DNA of 64,000 nt from CAZHNW01 sp942491575 (GTDB taxonomy: Bacteria > Spirochaetota > UBA4802 > UBA5550). The position numbers and the translations under genes were made by a program. Location of the stretch: assembly GCA_942491575.1 (NCBI GenBank), contig CALOBT010000031.1, positions 248,001 to 312,000 on the forward strand, in the 5' to 3' direction. Of the stretch, positions 54,895 to 62,962 are shown in pieces. The notes under the pieces are model-generated. The model made no database searches and had not been told where the DNA came from. It worked only from the letters and a program-made list of their open reading frames with translations. Position 1 is the stretch's first letter; each line of letters opens with the position of its first letter.

Positions 54895-55308
54895 ATGAAA
54901 AATTTTAAAATTTTTGATCATATACTTGTTCTCCCCTTCGTAATTTCACTTCTCTTTCTGTTTTTTATAAACGGCATTGCCGGCAAGGATAAGAAATTAA
55001 TAGATAAAAGCGGGGGATACACCATCACCGCATACTGTCCGGAATCCTGCTGCAATGGTCCCTGGGCCTATAAAACCTCCAATGGTAAAAATATGGGGTA
55101 CTACATTGCCCGGGGTATTCATATCGCCGCGACGGACCCGGAGGTGATCCCTCACGGTACCCGTTTTTATTTCAAAGGAAAAGAATATCTCGCCATGGAT
55201 GTGGGCGGCGCTATCAAGGGCAGGCGTATTGACCTCCTGATGTACAGTCATGGCGAGACGGAACGCTTCGGGATAAAACATAACCAGAAGATCAAACTTC
55301 TCCGCTGA
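54895..55308 (+). CDS. 3D-domain (DPBB) protein, exported
   Basis: About 137 residues from ATG 54895; a start at 54814 is in frame but has no better ribosome site. A hydrophobic signal helix (about 12-28) is followed by a 3D domain with the three aspartates in ATDPEVIPHGTRFYF, LAMDVGGAIKGRRIDLLM. The 3D domain is found in MltA-like lytic transglycosylases and in resuscitation and spore-germination proteins, and typically acts on peptidoglycan. Alone here, without a catalytic partner domain. Confidence 0.85.
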   Translation: MKNFKIFDHILVLPFVISLLFLFFINGIAGKDKKLIDKSGGYTITAYCPESCCNGPWAYKTSNGKNMGYYIARGIHIAATDPEVIPHGTRFYFKGKEYLAMDVGGAIKGRRIDLLMYSHGETERFGIKHNQKIKLLR

Positions 55309-55488
55309 GGATTTTCCCCCGCGGGGATGAACTTCCTTCTCCATACTCATCAGGCAGCCTTTAAAATACCGAAAAGTTCTTGTAAAAATGCCCCCCGTCA
55401 CCTCTCTGTATTAATGCCTGCCTGAACTGGTTTCATCGGGCAGGGAATGTAATTGTTTAAGAAGATATCATACACCAGGAGACGTATC

Positions 55489-56274
55489 ATGAATGTGAAG
55501 CAATTATTTGATCTTTCCGGCAAGACGGCAATCGTGACTGGCGGGGGCCGCGGTATCGGGCATTTTATTGCAACGGGCCTTGCCGAAGCAGGGGCGAATG
55601 TAGTTATCGCCTCACGAAAAATGGATAAACTGGAAGCCGCCGCTGAAGAAATTTCTAAGCTCGGGGTAACCTGTAAGGCTGCAAAATGTGATATGGGCAA
55701 AAAGGAAGATATCGATGCCCTGGTCGATTTTACCATGGATGAATTCGGAAGGATTGATATCCTTGTAAATAATGCCGGAATCACCTGGGGAGCCCCCACA
55801 CTCGACTTTCCTCTTGATAAGTGGGAAAAGGTTTTTGACGTAAATGTAAAGGGGGTCTGGATTTTGAGTCAGAAGGTGGCCAATATAATGAAGGAGCAGG
55901 GTGGCGGCAAGATGATCAACATCTCTTCTGTTTACGGTTCCAGGGGTTCTCTGGAGATAGCCCATCCCGCGATAGCCTATAATTCTTCAAAGGCTGCGGT
56001 GGAAGTTCTCACGAAAAACCTGGCAGTGAAACTGGCGCAGCATAAGATCCATGTAAACTGTATCGCTCCCGGATTTTTTCGGACCGATATGATGGAATAT
56101 ATATTTAAGCCTGAGATGAAGGGCATCCTCGATGCAACCCTCGGTTTTATTCCCCTGAACCGTGTTGGCGGTGAGGAAGACATGAAGGGACTGGCTGTAT
56201 TTCTTTCTTCATCAGCCTCGGATTATATTACCGGAGCGGTGATTCCCGCAGACGGCGGAATATTGGCAAAATAA
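55489..56274 (+). CDS. Short-chain dehydrogenase/reductase
   Basis: About 261 residues from ATG 55489 (AGGAG seven bases upstream). The cofactor loop is TGGGRGIGHFIA, followed by NNAG (NNAGITWGAP), and the catalytic Ser-Tyr-Lys are in INISSVYGS and YNSSKAAVE. This is the classical SDR fold, closest by eye to 3-oxoacyl-ACP reductase or gluconate 5-dehydrogenase types. Substrate unknown. It is convergent with a MarR gene, with a long palindrome between. Confidence 0.92.
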   Translation: MNVKQLFDLSGKTAIVTGGGRGIGHFIATGLAEAGANVVIASRKMDKLEAAAEEISKLGVTCKAAKCDMGKKEDIDALVDFTMDEFGRIDILVNNAGITWGAPTLDFPLDKWEKVFDVNVKGVWILSQKVANIMKEQGGGKMINISSVYGSRGSLEIAHPAIAYNSSKAAVEVLTKNLAVKLAQHKIHVNCIAPGFFRTDMMEYIFKPEMKGILDATLGFIPLNRVGGEEDMKGLAVFLSSSASDYITGAVIPADGGILAK

Positions 56275-56290
56275 TTTAATATATAATTTT

Positions 56291-56342
56291 GGAGGCGAGA
56301 ACGAAGGCGACCTTGGCCAAGGTCGCCTTCGTTCTCGCCTCC
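56291..56342. repeat. Perfect 52-bp palindrome (hairpin)
   Basis: 26 bases (56291-56316) are exactly repeated in inverse complement at 56317-56342, forming a 24-bp stem with a four-base GGCC loop. A partial extra copy of the arm (GGTCGCCTTC) follows at 56345-56354. It lies between the convergent SDR and MarR genes and could act as a bidirectional terminator or a REP-like element. Confidence 0.85.
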
Positions 56343-56360
56343 ATGGTCGCCTTCATGTAA

Positions 56361-56807
56361 TTACAAATCACCTCCAGTGGTCAGTATAAAGGGAAGGGCC
56401 TTTGCAGTTTCCCAAAATGCGTCCAGTTCCTTTGAGGAGAAAGCCCGGGTATTTTCAATCAGAATTGAATAGGTGTGCTCTTCAACTTCCTTTACAATTT
56501 TTTCGCCCTTTTTTTTAAGATTAACAAAAATGTTTCGTTTGTCCTCGGGGTCTTTTTTTCTCCCCAGGAATCCTTTTTGCTGCAGCCGGTCAACAACCCT
56601 GGTGGCAGTGCTGATGGGGATGTTTAATTCTTCAGCGAGGCTTCCCATGCGGGCGGGTGAGTGTGACCGAAGGTATTGAAGCAGAAAGATATCCTGGTAA
56701 GAAAGTCCGAATTTATTTTCTTTTGTTATTTCAAATTTATAGATGGCTCTGAGCGCCTCAAATAATGTTCTGTCCAGTCTTTCCCGGTCAATGTTTTCAA
56801 TTTTCAT
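56361..56807 (-). CDS. MarR-family transcriptional regulator
   Basis: 148 residues with a winged helix: SPARMGSLAEELNIPISTATRVVDRLQQKGFLGRKKDPEDKRN is the recognition and wing region typical of MarR. A dimerisation helix surrounds it. Ligand and target are unknown; the SDR convergent with it, the upstream intergenic space and its own promoter are possible targets. Confidence 0.9.
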   Translation of the reverse strand: MKIENIDRERLDRTLFEALRAIYKFEITKENKFGLSYQDIFLLQYLRSHSPARMGSLAEELNIPISTATRVVDRLQQKGFLGRKKDPEDKRNIFVNLKKKGEKIVKEVEEHTYSILIENTRAFSSKELDAFWETAKALPFILTTGGDL

Positions 56808-57134
56808 ATCTAGTCTCCAGTGAGTATTGGAAATAACTGCAGGCTATTGTTTCATAAAAATTTAATCTTTTTTCAGATTGGTACAGATACGTCAGAAGTT
56901 AAGTGCAAGAGAAAGCGTATGATGGAAATATTTAGATGCAATATTATTTTTTTCTTATCGATCTGTTTAAATCTGCGGCTTTTTTTTGCTTTTGAGATAA
57001 TGCCATACAATTATTAATACGGATATCTGTTCTTAGAGATAATTAAAATAAATGTATAGTATTTTTTAAAATTTTTTTTAAAGTTTTTTAAAGATGTTAA
57101 AAAAACATCGGCATTACGGTTCAGCCGGTTCATC
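56808..57134. other. Intergenic region upstream of the MarR gene
   Basis: About 330 bases without a credible gene. It has long A/T runs near 57060-57090. A small hairpin at 57093-57109 (GATGTT with AACATC, A5 loop) lies just past the minus-strand GGDEF stop and could be a weak terminator. Confidence 0.45.
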
Positions 57135-57905
57135 TTAAGGTAAGGAACTGTAATTGTCCCGTATCTTCTGGTATTGTTCGCTTCTTTCTTCGTCGTAGAT
57201 ACAGTATTGATCCTTGCCGAGATTTTTGGCTTCGTAGAGGGCATCATCAGCCCTGCTTTGAATCTTTATGAAATAATCTTCAATGCAGTCTTCGCGAATG
57301 TCCCTGGGGCCCTCAAAGGTATAGATGAAATTTGAGATGCCAGCGCTTACTGTTACGGAGAGTTCTTTGTTTTTATGCTTGATTGTGGTCTCTCCAATCT
57401 GCCGGTAAATTTTTTCAGTAAAGGTTTCGGCCCCTTCAAGGGTTGTACCGGGTAGAATTACATCGAATTCCTCCCCGCCGAATCTGATTGCATAATCTGT
57501 GGGACGGGAATTGTTTCTGATTATATCCGCGATGGCGATCAGTACACGATCTCCCGTTTCGTGGCCGTATTTGTTGTTGAAAATTGAAAAGTCATCAATA
57601 TCGAAGCGGACGAAGCATATTTCATAGGTGGTAGACTCGGAGCCAAAATAGATTCTTGAGGCTGTTTTTATGATTTCTGTCAGGTAATCATTTTTATATT
57701 TTAAAAGATTGGTTTTTTCATCGACATTAACTTTTTGTTCAAGGAGCTTGTATTTGCTGAGGAGAGTGAAATAATCGAGTTCTGATTTTCTCAGGTTTTC
57801 AACTATTTCGTCATCAATTGCTTCATGGGCCATTAAGTGGGTTAATATCTGAATATTTCGTATCTGAAATTCATCCAGTAGGGGCTTGTCTTTACTGTTG
57901 CTCAT
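57135..57905 (-). CDS. Diguanylate cyclase (GGDEF)
   Basis: 256 residues. The N-terminal 90 are helical with no clear sensor. The GGDEF domain has RFGGEEFDVILP (GGEEF) and the inhibitory I-site RPTD (RxxD) five residues upstream, so product feedback is expected. It makes c-di-GMP from GTP in the cytoplasm. A GGGA-like ribosome site precedes ATG 57905. Divergent from the omptin-like gene. With the HD-GYP gene at 45638 and a ComFB-type protein it forms a c-di-GMP set in this window. Confidence 0.93.
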   Translation of the reverse strand: MSNSKDKPLLDEFQIRNIQILTHLMAHEAIDDEIVENLRKSELDYFTLLSKYKLLEQKVNVDEKTNLLKYKNDYLTEIIKTASRIYFGSESTTYEICFVRFDIDDFSIFNNKYGHETGDRVLIAIADIIRNNSRPTDYAIRFGGEEFDVILPGTTLEGAETFTEKIYRQIGETTIKHKNKELSVTVSAGISNFIYTFEGPRDIREDCIEDYFIKIQSRADDALYEAKNLGKDQYCIYDEERSEQYQKIRDNYSSLP

Positions 57906-58146
57906 TATGTGTCCCGGTTATTTTGATCTCCTTTCTATTATTGTCTTTTTTCTTCGGTGCGTCAAGAATTATTCAGTGGGTAAAAAGTGGTGGATGGTTG
58001 TTGATTGTATGAATATATTCTGTTTGAGCCAGTAAGGTGCTTTTGTTTCTTGCATGGGGGGAAGTAATACGGTGGCGATTCCGTATAAGTTTTCTTTTTG
58101 AAAATAGACTCCCTGAATAGATGTTCCAAAATAACAGGTAATAATA

Positions 58147-59088
58147 GTGCGTTTTTTTTACACTCTACATCTCTTTTTTTTACTCAGTTTCTTTTCATCC
58201 ATGGGACCGGGGCCGCTTATTGCGGATGAACTGCCGGAGAGCGAGACTGCCGGTATATCCTTCAGGTTCTCTTCCGGTTTTGGTGTTCTCCATGGTGTTG
58301 CGGGTGAATATGTCTACAGCGGAGGGAAACTTGCAAGTGATTTGCAGTGGGATATGAAACCCCTCTATTTCCTCGATTTTAAAAGCAGTGTTATTCTGAA
58401 GGATTTTGTGGTAATAGAGCTTCGCTACCGTTACGGTTTCGGAGGGGAGAGCGGCGGGATGTCTGATTTTGACTGGGACTGGCCGGTTCCGGGATCGAAC
58501 ACCCTTTCCAGGCATGATGCGGTAACCCTTTTTTATCATGAAGCTGAAGCTGCTTTTTCTTTTAATGCCATTACCTGCTGCAACTGGAGTATTGCCGCCG
58601 GTTTTTCCTATCTGCTGCTGGCCCTCCAGATCGATGGGCGCAACGGATATGAAATGGTAGATGATGTCATTACGGGGACCTTCGATGGTTCTGTTATTCG
58701 CTATACACAGATATACCAGGTAGTTCCCTTTCATGTCAGTTTAAGTTTTAAGCCGTGGAAGTTTTTAAACCTCACGGGCGCTTTAGCATATACCCCCCTT
58801 GTTTTCTGTGAAAGTACGGATATCCATTATCTGAGGGATATACAATATGATGATTCTATTTCCTTCGGGCATTATCTTAATGGGGTGTTGACAGTTGATT
58901 GGAGTTTTAGCCGTTATTTGGCACTTTCGTTGAAAGGTGGAGTAAGATGGATACCGCCAACACGTGGAGATTCGGCATCATATGTTTTTTCAACGGGGGC
59001 AATTTTATCTAAATCCGAAAATACCGTTGGAGTCTCTTTGCTTCAGGTTGCTCTCACCATTAATGCTGTTTTCAAAACGGATTGGTAA
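58147..59088 (+). CDS. Omptin-family outer-membrane protease (putative)
   Basis: 313 residues. GTG start with AGGTA seven bases upstream and a signal peptide (about 1-26). The barrel carries the omptin catalytic pairs: Asp107 and Asp109 in GMSDFDWDW (OmpT DxDW) and Asp225 and His227 in STDIHYLRD (OmpT DxH). Further matches are GEYVYSGGKLASDLQW, GGESGG and RGDS near the end. Omptins cleave between basic residues at the cell surface. The family was described in Gammaproteobacteria, so a copy in this background is notable. Annotation as protease rests on motif order; function is untested. Confidence 0.7.
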   Translation: MRFFYTLHLFFLLSFFSSMGPGPLIADELPESETAGISFRFSSGFGVLHGVAGEYVYSGGKLASDLQWDMKPLYFLDFKSSVILKDFVVIELRYRYGFGGESGGMSDFDWDWPVPGSNTLSRHDAVTLFYHEAEAAFSFNAITCCNWSIAAGFSYLLLALQIDGRNGYEMVDDVITGTFDGSVIRYTQIYQVVPFHVSLSFKPWKFLNLTGALAYTPLVFCESTDIHYLRDIQYDDSISFGHYLNGVLTVDWSFSRYLALSLKGGVRWIPPTRGDSASYVFSTGAILSKSENTVGVSLLQVALTINAVFKTDW

Positions 59089-59201
59089 AAGTCCTTGTCT
59101 GTTTTTAAGCTAAAAGAGGTTGATTTCTGCTTGATCGCAGGTTTTAATTGTGATATGGTAGTATTTAAAGAATTTTGATTGCACTACAATGGGAGAGACG
59201 G

Positions 59202-59582
59202 ATGAATCCAGAGAGCGTATCTATTATCGTAATCGATGATGAAGATATGGTACGAATAAATCTTACTGATTTTCTCGAAGACGAGGGATTTACTGTCTTG
59301 AATGCCGCCAGCGGTGAAGAGGGGCTTGAACTGGTTAAGAAAAATAAATTTGATATAGCTATAGTAGACATGCGTCTTCCCGGTATGGATGGGAATTCTT
59401 TTATTTTGGATGCCCACAGGATGCAGCCTGAATTGCGCTATCTTATCCACACCGGTTCTGCGGATTATTCTCTCCCGGATGAATTGCGGAAACTTGGAAT
59501 TACTCAGGATTACGTCTTTTACAAACCCATCCACAATATGGACCTGATTAGAAGCAGTGTCGAAAACCTCCTCAAAGGATAA
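59202..59582 (+). CDS. Response regulator receiver-domain protein
   Basis: About 126 residues from ATG 59202 (GGGAGA upstream); the frame from 59175 is less likely. Receiver domain with IVIDDEDMV, the phosphorylated Asp in IAIVDMRLPGMDG, and the lysine in YKPIHN. No output domain. It precedes the receiver-kinase fusion by 8 bases and should be co-expressed; it may accept phosphate from that kinase. Confidence 0.85.
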   Translation: MNPESVSIIVIDDEDMVRINLTDFLEDEGFTVLNAASGEEGLELVKKNKFDIAIVDMRLPGMDGNSFILDAHRMQPELRYLIHTGSADYSLPDELRKLGITQDYVFYKPIHNMDLIRSSVENLLKG

Positions 59583-59590
59583 TTTTCTGT

Positions 59591-61120
59591 ATGGAGATCC
59601 CCCTTCAGGTACTATGTATTGACGATGAGTTAATGATACGCGAAACTATTGGGGATTATCTCACCGATGAAGGTTATAGTGTGATACTTGCCAGTGACGG
59701 CAGGGAGGGCCTGGAAAAATTTTTCCATTTTAAGCCGGATATCGTACTTGTTGACCTGAGAATGCCCCACGTTGACGGCCTTGAGGTGCTTGATAAAATA
59801 GTCTCCAGTGATAAAGAAGTTCCCATCGTTGTAGTTTCCGGGACCGGGGATATGCGCGACGTTATTGAAGCCATGAGACTGGGGGCCTGGGATTATATTA
59901 CCAAACCTGTCGGTGATCTGGAAATTATTCTGCTGGCTATTCAAAAATGTCATGAGAAGTCGCAGCTCCTCAAAGAAAACCGTTTATACCGTGAGAACCT
60001 GGAACACCTGATTGAGCAGAGAACTGGCGAACTCCAGGAAAGCGAAGCCCGCTTTAAACGCCTTGTTGATAATGCCCGGGATATTATTGCCCGGATATCC
60101 CTGTCTGACTTTACTTTTCAATATATCAGTCCCGTTGTAGTGACAATTTCAGGATATTCCCCGGATGAATTTTTACAGAGTTTTGATTTAATCTATTCAA
60201 TCGCAGGGGATGAATGCAGGTCCGAAATATTGAATTTTTTTGAAAATGCAGCAAAGGGGGTTGCCCCGGTTTCCCTTGAATACTGCATCAACAACCGTGA
60301 CGGTTCCCCCAGATGGATTCTGCAGCGTAATGTCATTGTCTTTGATGATATGAACAGGGCAGTGGCCCTGGAGGTGATTGCACACGATATCACACATCGT
60401 AAAAAAGAAGAAGAGGAAAGAGAGCAGCTCATAATGGATCTGGAGGCTAAAAATGCCGAGCTGGAGCGGTTCACCTATACTGTATCACATGACCTGAGGA
60501 GTCCACTGGTCACAATAAAGGGATTCATCGGGATGCTGAAGGAAGATCTGGAAAATGGTAACGATGAAAATATCAAGGCTGACCTGAAGAGAATTTCCGG
60601 TGCTGCAGATAAGATGAATAATCTTCTTGCCGATCTTCTGGAACTTTCAAGAATAGGGCGAATTATCAATGAAAGTTCATGGGCCCCCCTCAATGGAATA
60701 ATTGATACAGTCAAGGAGATGCTTCACGGCAAGATTGTGAACCGGAAGGTTGTTTTTCGTGTACCGGAGAATTTACCGAAGATTTATGGAGATATTCCCC
60801 GCATTGAAGAAGTGCTGCAGAATCTGATAGAAAACTCTCTGAAATTTTTTGGAAATCAGGATAATCCTGAAATAGTCATAAATGCGGAAGAAACAGAAAA
60901 AAAGGTGATTGTCACTGTTGCTGATAACGGTATCGGGATTGCTCCCGAATTCCATGAACAGGTATTCGGGCTCTTTAATAAACTCGATAAGCATGCTGAA
61001 GGAACCGGTGTGGGTTTGGCTCTCGTCAAGAGAGTCATTGAAGTCCATGGAGGGGATATCAGGATTGAATCTTCAGCAGGTGAAGGGAGTGTCTTCATTT
61101 TTTCACTTCCTTTCCCATGA
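59591..61120 (+). CDS. Receiver-PAS-histidine kinase
   Basis: 509 residues. An N-terminal receiver (about 5-120) has CIDDELM, IVLVDLRMPHVDG and YITKPVGD. A coiled coil leads to a PAS domain (about 155-280), then HisKA with FTYTVSHDLRSPLV and HATPase_c with NLIENSLKFFG, DNGIGI and GTGVGLALVKRV. The kinase is soluble. Having the receiver at the N-terminus means it is itself regulated by phosphorylation. The response regulator immediately upstream is a likely partner. Confidence 0.93.
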   Translation: MEIPLQVLCIDDELMIRETIGDYLTDEGYSVILASDGREGLEKFFHFKPDIVLVDLRMPHVDGLEVLDKIVSSDKEVPIVVVSGTGDMRDVIEAMRLGAWDYITKPVGDLEIILLAIQKCHEKSQLLKENRLYRENLEHLIEQRTGELQESEARFKRLVDNARDIIARISLSDFTFQYISPVVVTISGYSPDEFLQSFDLIYSIAGDECRSEILNFFENAAKGVAPVSLEYCINNRDGSPRWILQRNVIVFDDMNRAVALEVIAHDITHRKKEEEEREQLIMDLEAKNAELERFTYTVSHDLRSPLVTIKGFIGMLKEDLENGNDENIKADLKRISGAADKMNNLLADLLELSRIGRIINESSWAPLNGIIDTVKEMLHGKIVNRKVVFRVPENLPKIYGDIPRIEEVLQNLIENSLKFFGNQDNPEIVINAEETEKKVIVTVADNGIGIAPEFHEQVFGLFNKLDKHAEGTGVGLALVKRVIEVHGGDIRIESSAGEGSVFIFSLPFP

Positions 61121-61181
61121 ATCGCGCCTTTTTAACGAATAAAGTAAAAAGAGATATTTTGCTAATACAGGTAAAAGAATA

Positions 61182-61210
61182 TAAATTTTATCCAAAAATC
61201 TGCCGAATAA
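61182..61210 (+). promoter_or_regulatory. Sigma-28-like promoter candidate
   Basis: TAAA at 61182-61185, a 16-base spacer and GCCGAATAA at 61202-61210, one base away from the TAAA-N15-GCCGATAA consensus. It precedes the FlgM-like small ORF. Weak evidence. Confidence 0.28.
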
Positions 61211-61255
61211 ATTGTATAGGTCTATAAATCCGTTCAAGGAGGAGCGGCAGACCGC

Positions 61256-61432
61256 ATGGAGGCATGTATGGAACGTCTCATGAACACGGATGATCGTGAG
61301 ATAAGACCTGCGAAGTTTAAGGGAAAACGTGGTCGCATTGAAGAATGTCGAGAGCGTATTGCCGATGAAGCATATCTTGATCACGCAATTTCTAAAATTG
61401 CGACAGATTTATCTCACTATCTGACGAAGTAA
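61256..61432 (+). CDS. 58-residue protein with FlgM-like C-terminus (tentative)
   Basis: A short frame from ATG 61256 to TAA 61430. AAGGAGGA lies about 12 bases before the start. The C-terminal part RIEECRERIADEAYL, then ISKIATDLSHYL, resembles the sigma-28-binding helices of FlgM (RVEALKTAIRNG then KIADSLI). N-terminal half is short and basic. If real, it could be an anti-sigma-28 factor for flagellar genes; other small helical proteins fit as well. It is followed by a structured untranslated region. Confidence 0.42.
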   Translation: MEACMERLMNTDDREIRPAKFKGKRGRIEECRERIADEAYLDHAISKIATDLSHYLTK

Positions 61433-61478
61433 TGCATTCATCCCCCTGGGAGTCTGTATTACCTGCGTTTATGCTGGA

Positions 61479-61552
61479 CGGGGGAAACCCCGGTAAGGGA
61501 GCATGTCATCGCGCCGGAACTCATTATTGAGCCGGCGCGGATGACAGGCTCA
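61479..61552 (+). ncRNA. Structured leader upstream of the AI-2E family transporter gene
   Basis: Hairpin 1 (61479-61492) is five G-C pairs with a GAAA tetraloop. Hairpin 2 (61505-61545) is 17 pairs in three helices with a single-base bulge and a TTAT loop. Downstream, GGCTCA (61547-61552) can pair with TGAGCC (61528-61533) inside hairpin 2, giving a mutually exclusive alternative. No T-tract follows, so it is not a simple terminator. It could be a cis-regulatory RNA, but I recognise no known riboswitch class. Confidence 0.35.
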
Positions 61553-61577
61553 ATATTCAAAAAGGAATATTTTCGCC

Positions 61578-62675
61578 ATGGAACAACGGTCATTTTTCAG
61601 ACTGAAAGAGAATAAGAGTCTCAGGACAATCTTTTTTGTTCTCTTTGCAACCGTGATTGGCCTGCTCCTTTACATATTCCAGTATTATTTGTGGACCTTT
61701 TTATTTGCAACGATTATCTACCTTGCATTGAAGCCCTTTCATGAATGGCTCAACAGTATCGTTAAAAAAAGGTCTCTCAGCGCGACTCTCGTAATTGTTA
61801 TTCTGTTTCTGGTTGTTTTTATTCCCCTGTTTTTTATCCTTTTGGCCCTGGCTGATCAGACCTATAACTTTTATCTGTTTATGCAGGAGAGGGTTGAGTC
61901 GGGCTTACTGGTGGACTTGCAGCAAAATCCGCTGATTGTGAAAATTTTTCAGTATTTTGATATAAAAGAAACTGAGATTGTACAAAAAATGGCAGCCATG
62001 GCACAGGAGACCGCCCTGACTGCCTTTAAGAGTGTTACCGGTATTATCTCCTTTCCTCTAAGTTTTGCTGCTAAATTCTTTTTTATGCTCCTGATGCTTT
62101 TTTTCCTGTTAAAGGACGGGCAAAACCTGGGAAACGGCCTTTATAAGGTGCTTCCTTTTCCGGATGACATGGAGAAGGAAGTCGTTGATCGTCTGAAAGA
62201 GGTAATCAAGGTTCTCATGGCTGGTAATCTTCTGATTATGTTTCTCCAGGGATTTCTGCTGGGACTTGGGTTGGCAATTGCCGGTTTCAGGACACCCCTC
62301 CTCTGGGGTACCATTGCAGCGGTGCTGAGCCTGATTCCCCTGGTTGGAACAACTTTTATCTGGATTCCCGCGGTTATTTATCTTATCGCAACGGGATCAT
62401 ATCTCTGGGCAATATTTGTCGGCGTCTGGTCACTTGTATGGTATCTTCTCCTTGAGAATCTTGTAAAACCGGTTGTGCTGGGAGAGAAACTTAACTTTCA
62501 TCCCGTAGTCTTCTTTTTCCTTCTTTTGGGAAGTATCCAGGCCTTTAATCTTCCCGGTGTCATAATCGGTCCCATCCTTCTGACACTTTTTTATTCCCTC
62601 TGGGAAATATATAAACTTCTTGATGTATATGATATGGACCGGAAGGATCAGAGTGAAGGAAACATTTCAGAATAG
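61578..62675 (+). CDS. AI-2E family transporter (PF01594 type)
   Basis: 365 residues with about eight hydrophobic helices, a typical length for the family. Characteristic features are the helices near residues 20-55 with ALKPFHEWLN, a long amphipathic middle, and the C-terminal VKPVVLGEKLNFHPVVFF and GVIIGPILLTLF. Family members include the named TqsA-type exporters, but few have proven substrates. The leader RNA candidate precedes it. A weak ribosome site sits before ATG 61578. Confidence 0.87.
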   Translation: MEQRSFFRLKENKSLRTIFFVLFATVIGLLLYIFQYYLWTFLFATIIYLALKPFHEWLNSIVKKRSLSATLVIVILFLVVFIPLFFILLALADQTYNFYLFMQERVESGLLVDLQQNPLIVKIFQYFDIKETEIVQKMAAMAQETALTAFKSVTGIISFPLSFAAKFFFMLLMLFFLLKDGQNLGNGLYKVLPFPDDMEKEVVDRLKEVIKVLMAGNLLIMFLQGFLLGLGLAIAGFRTPLLWGTIAAVLSLIPLVGTTFIWIPAVIYLIATGSYLWAIFVGVWSLVWYLLLENLVKPVVLGEKLNFHPVVFFFLLLGSIQAFNLPGVIIGPILLTLFYSLWEIYKLLDVYDMDRKDQSEGNISE

Positions 62676-62962
62676 CCTCTTGCTTTCGTTCGACTTCCCC
62701 CGAATTATAATTTAATATATTCTAGTATTAGACTGGTGAAACTTAGCAGTTAAGTTGATGCTGTAATGCTACAGGGTCTTCGTTTAAAATTATTAATTTA
62801 TTTGACAAATAAAAATTCTGATTTTCAATGTAGATTAAATATAAATAAAAAGTTAACATGCCCGAATATTGGGGTATGGCATCGGAGCCTGCCATTAGGC
62901 AGTTCCAACAGTTCTTTAAATACAATCCGTTTTTTGTATAACAATAGTCAGGGAGGCTTTAT

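Noticed and set aside
56820..57017. Possible 65-residue plus-strand gene
   Set aside because: No ribosome site or family, Lys/Phe-rich composition of AT-rich intergenic DNA.
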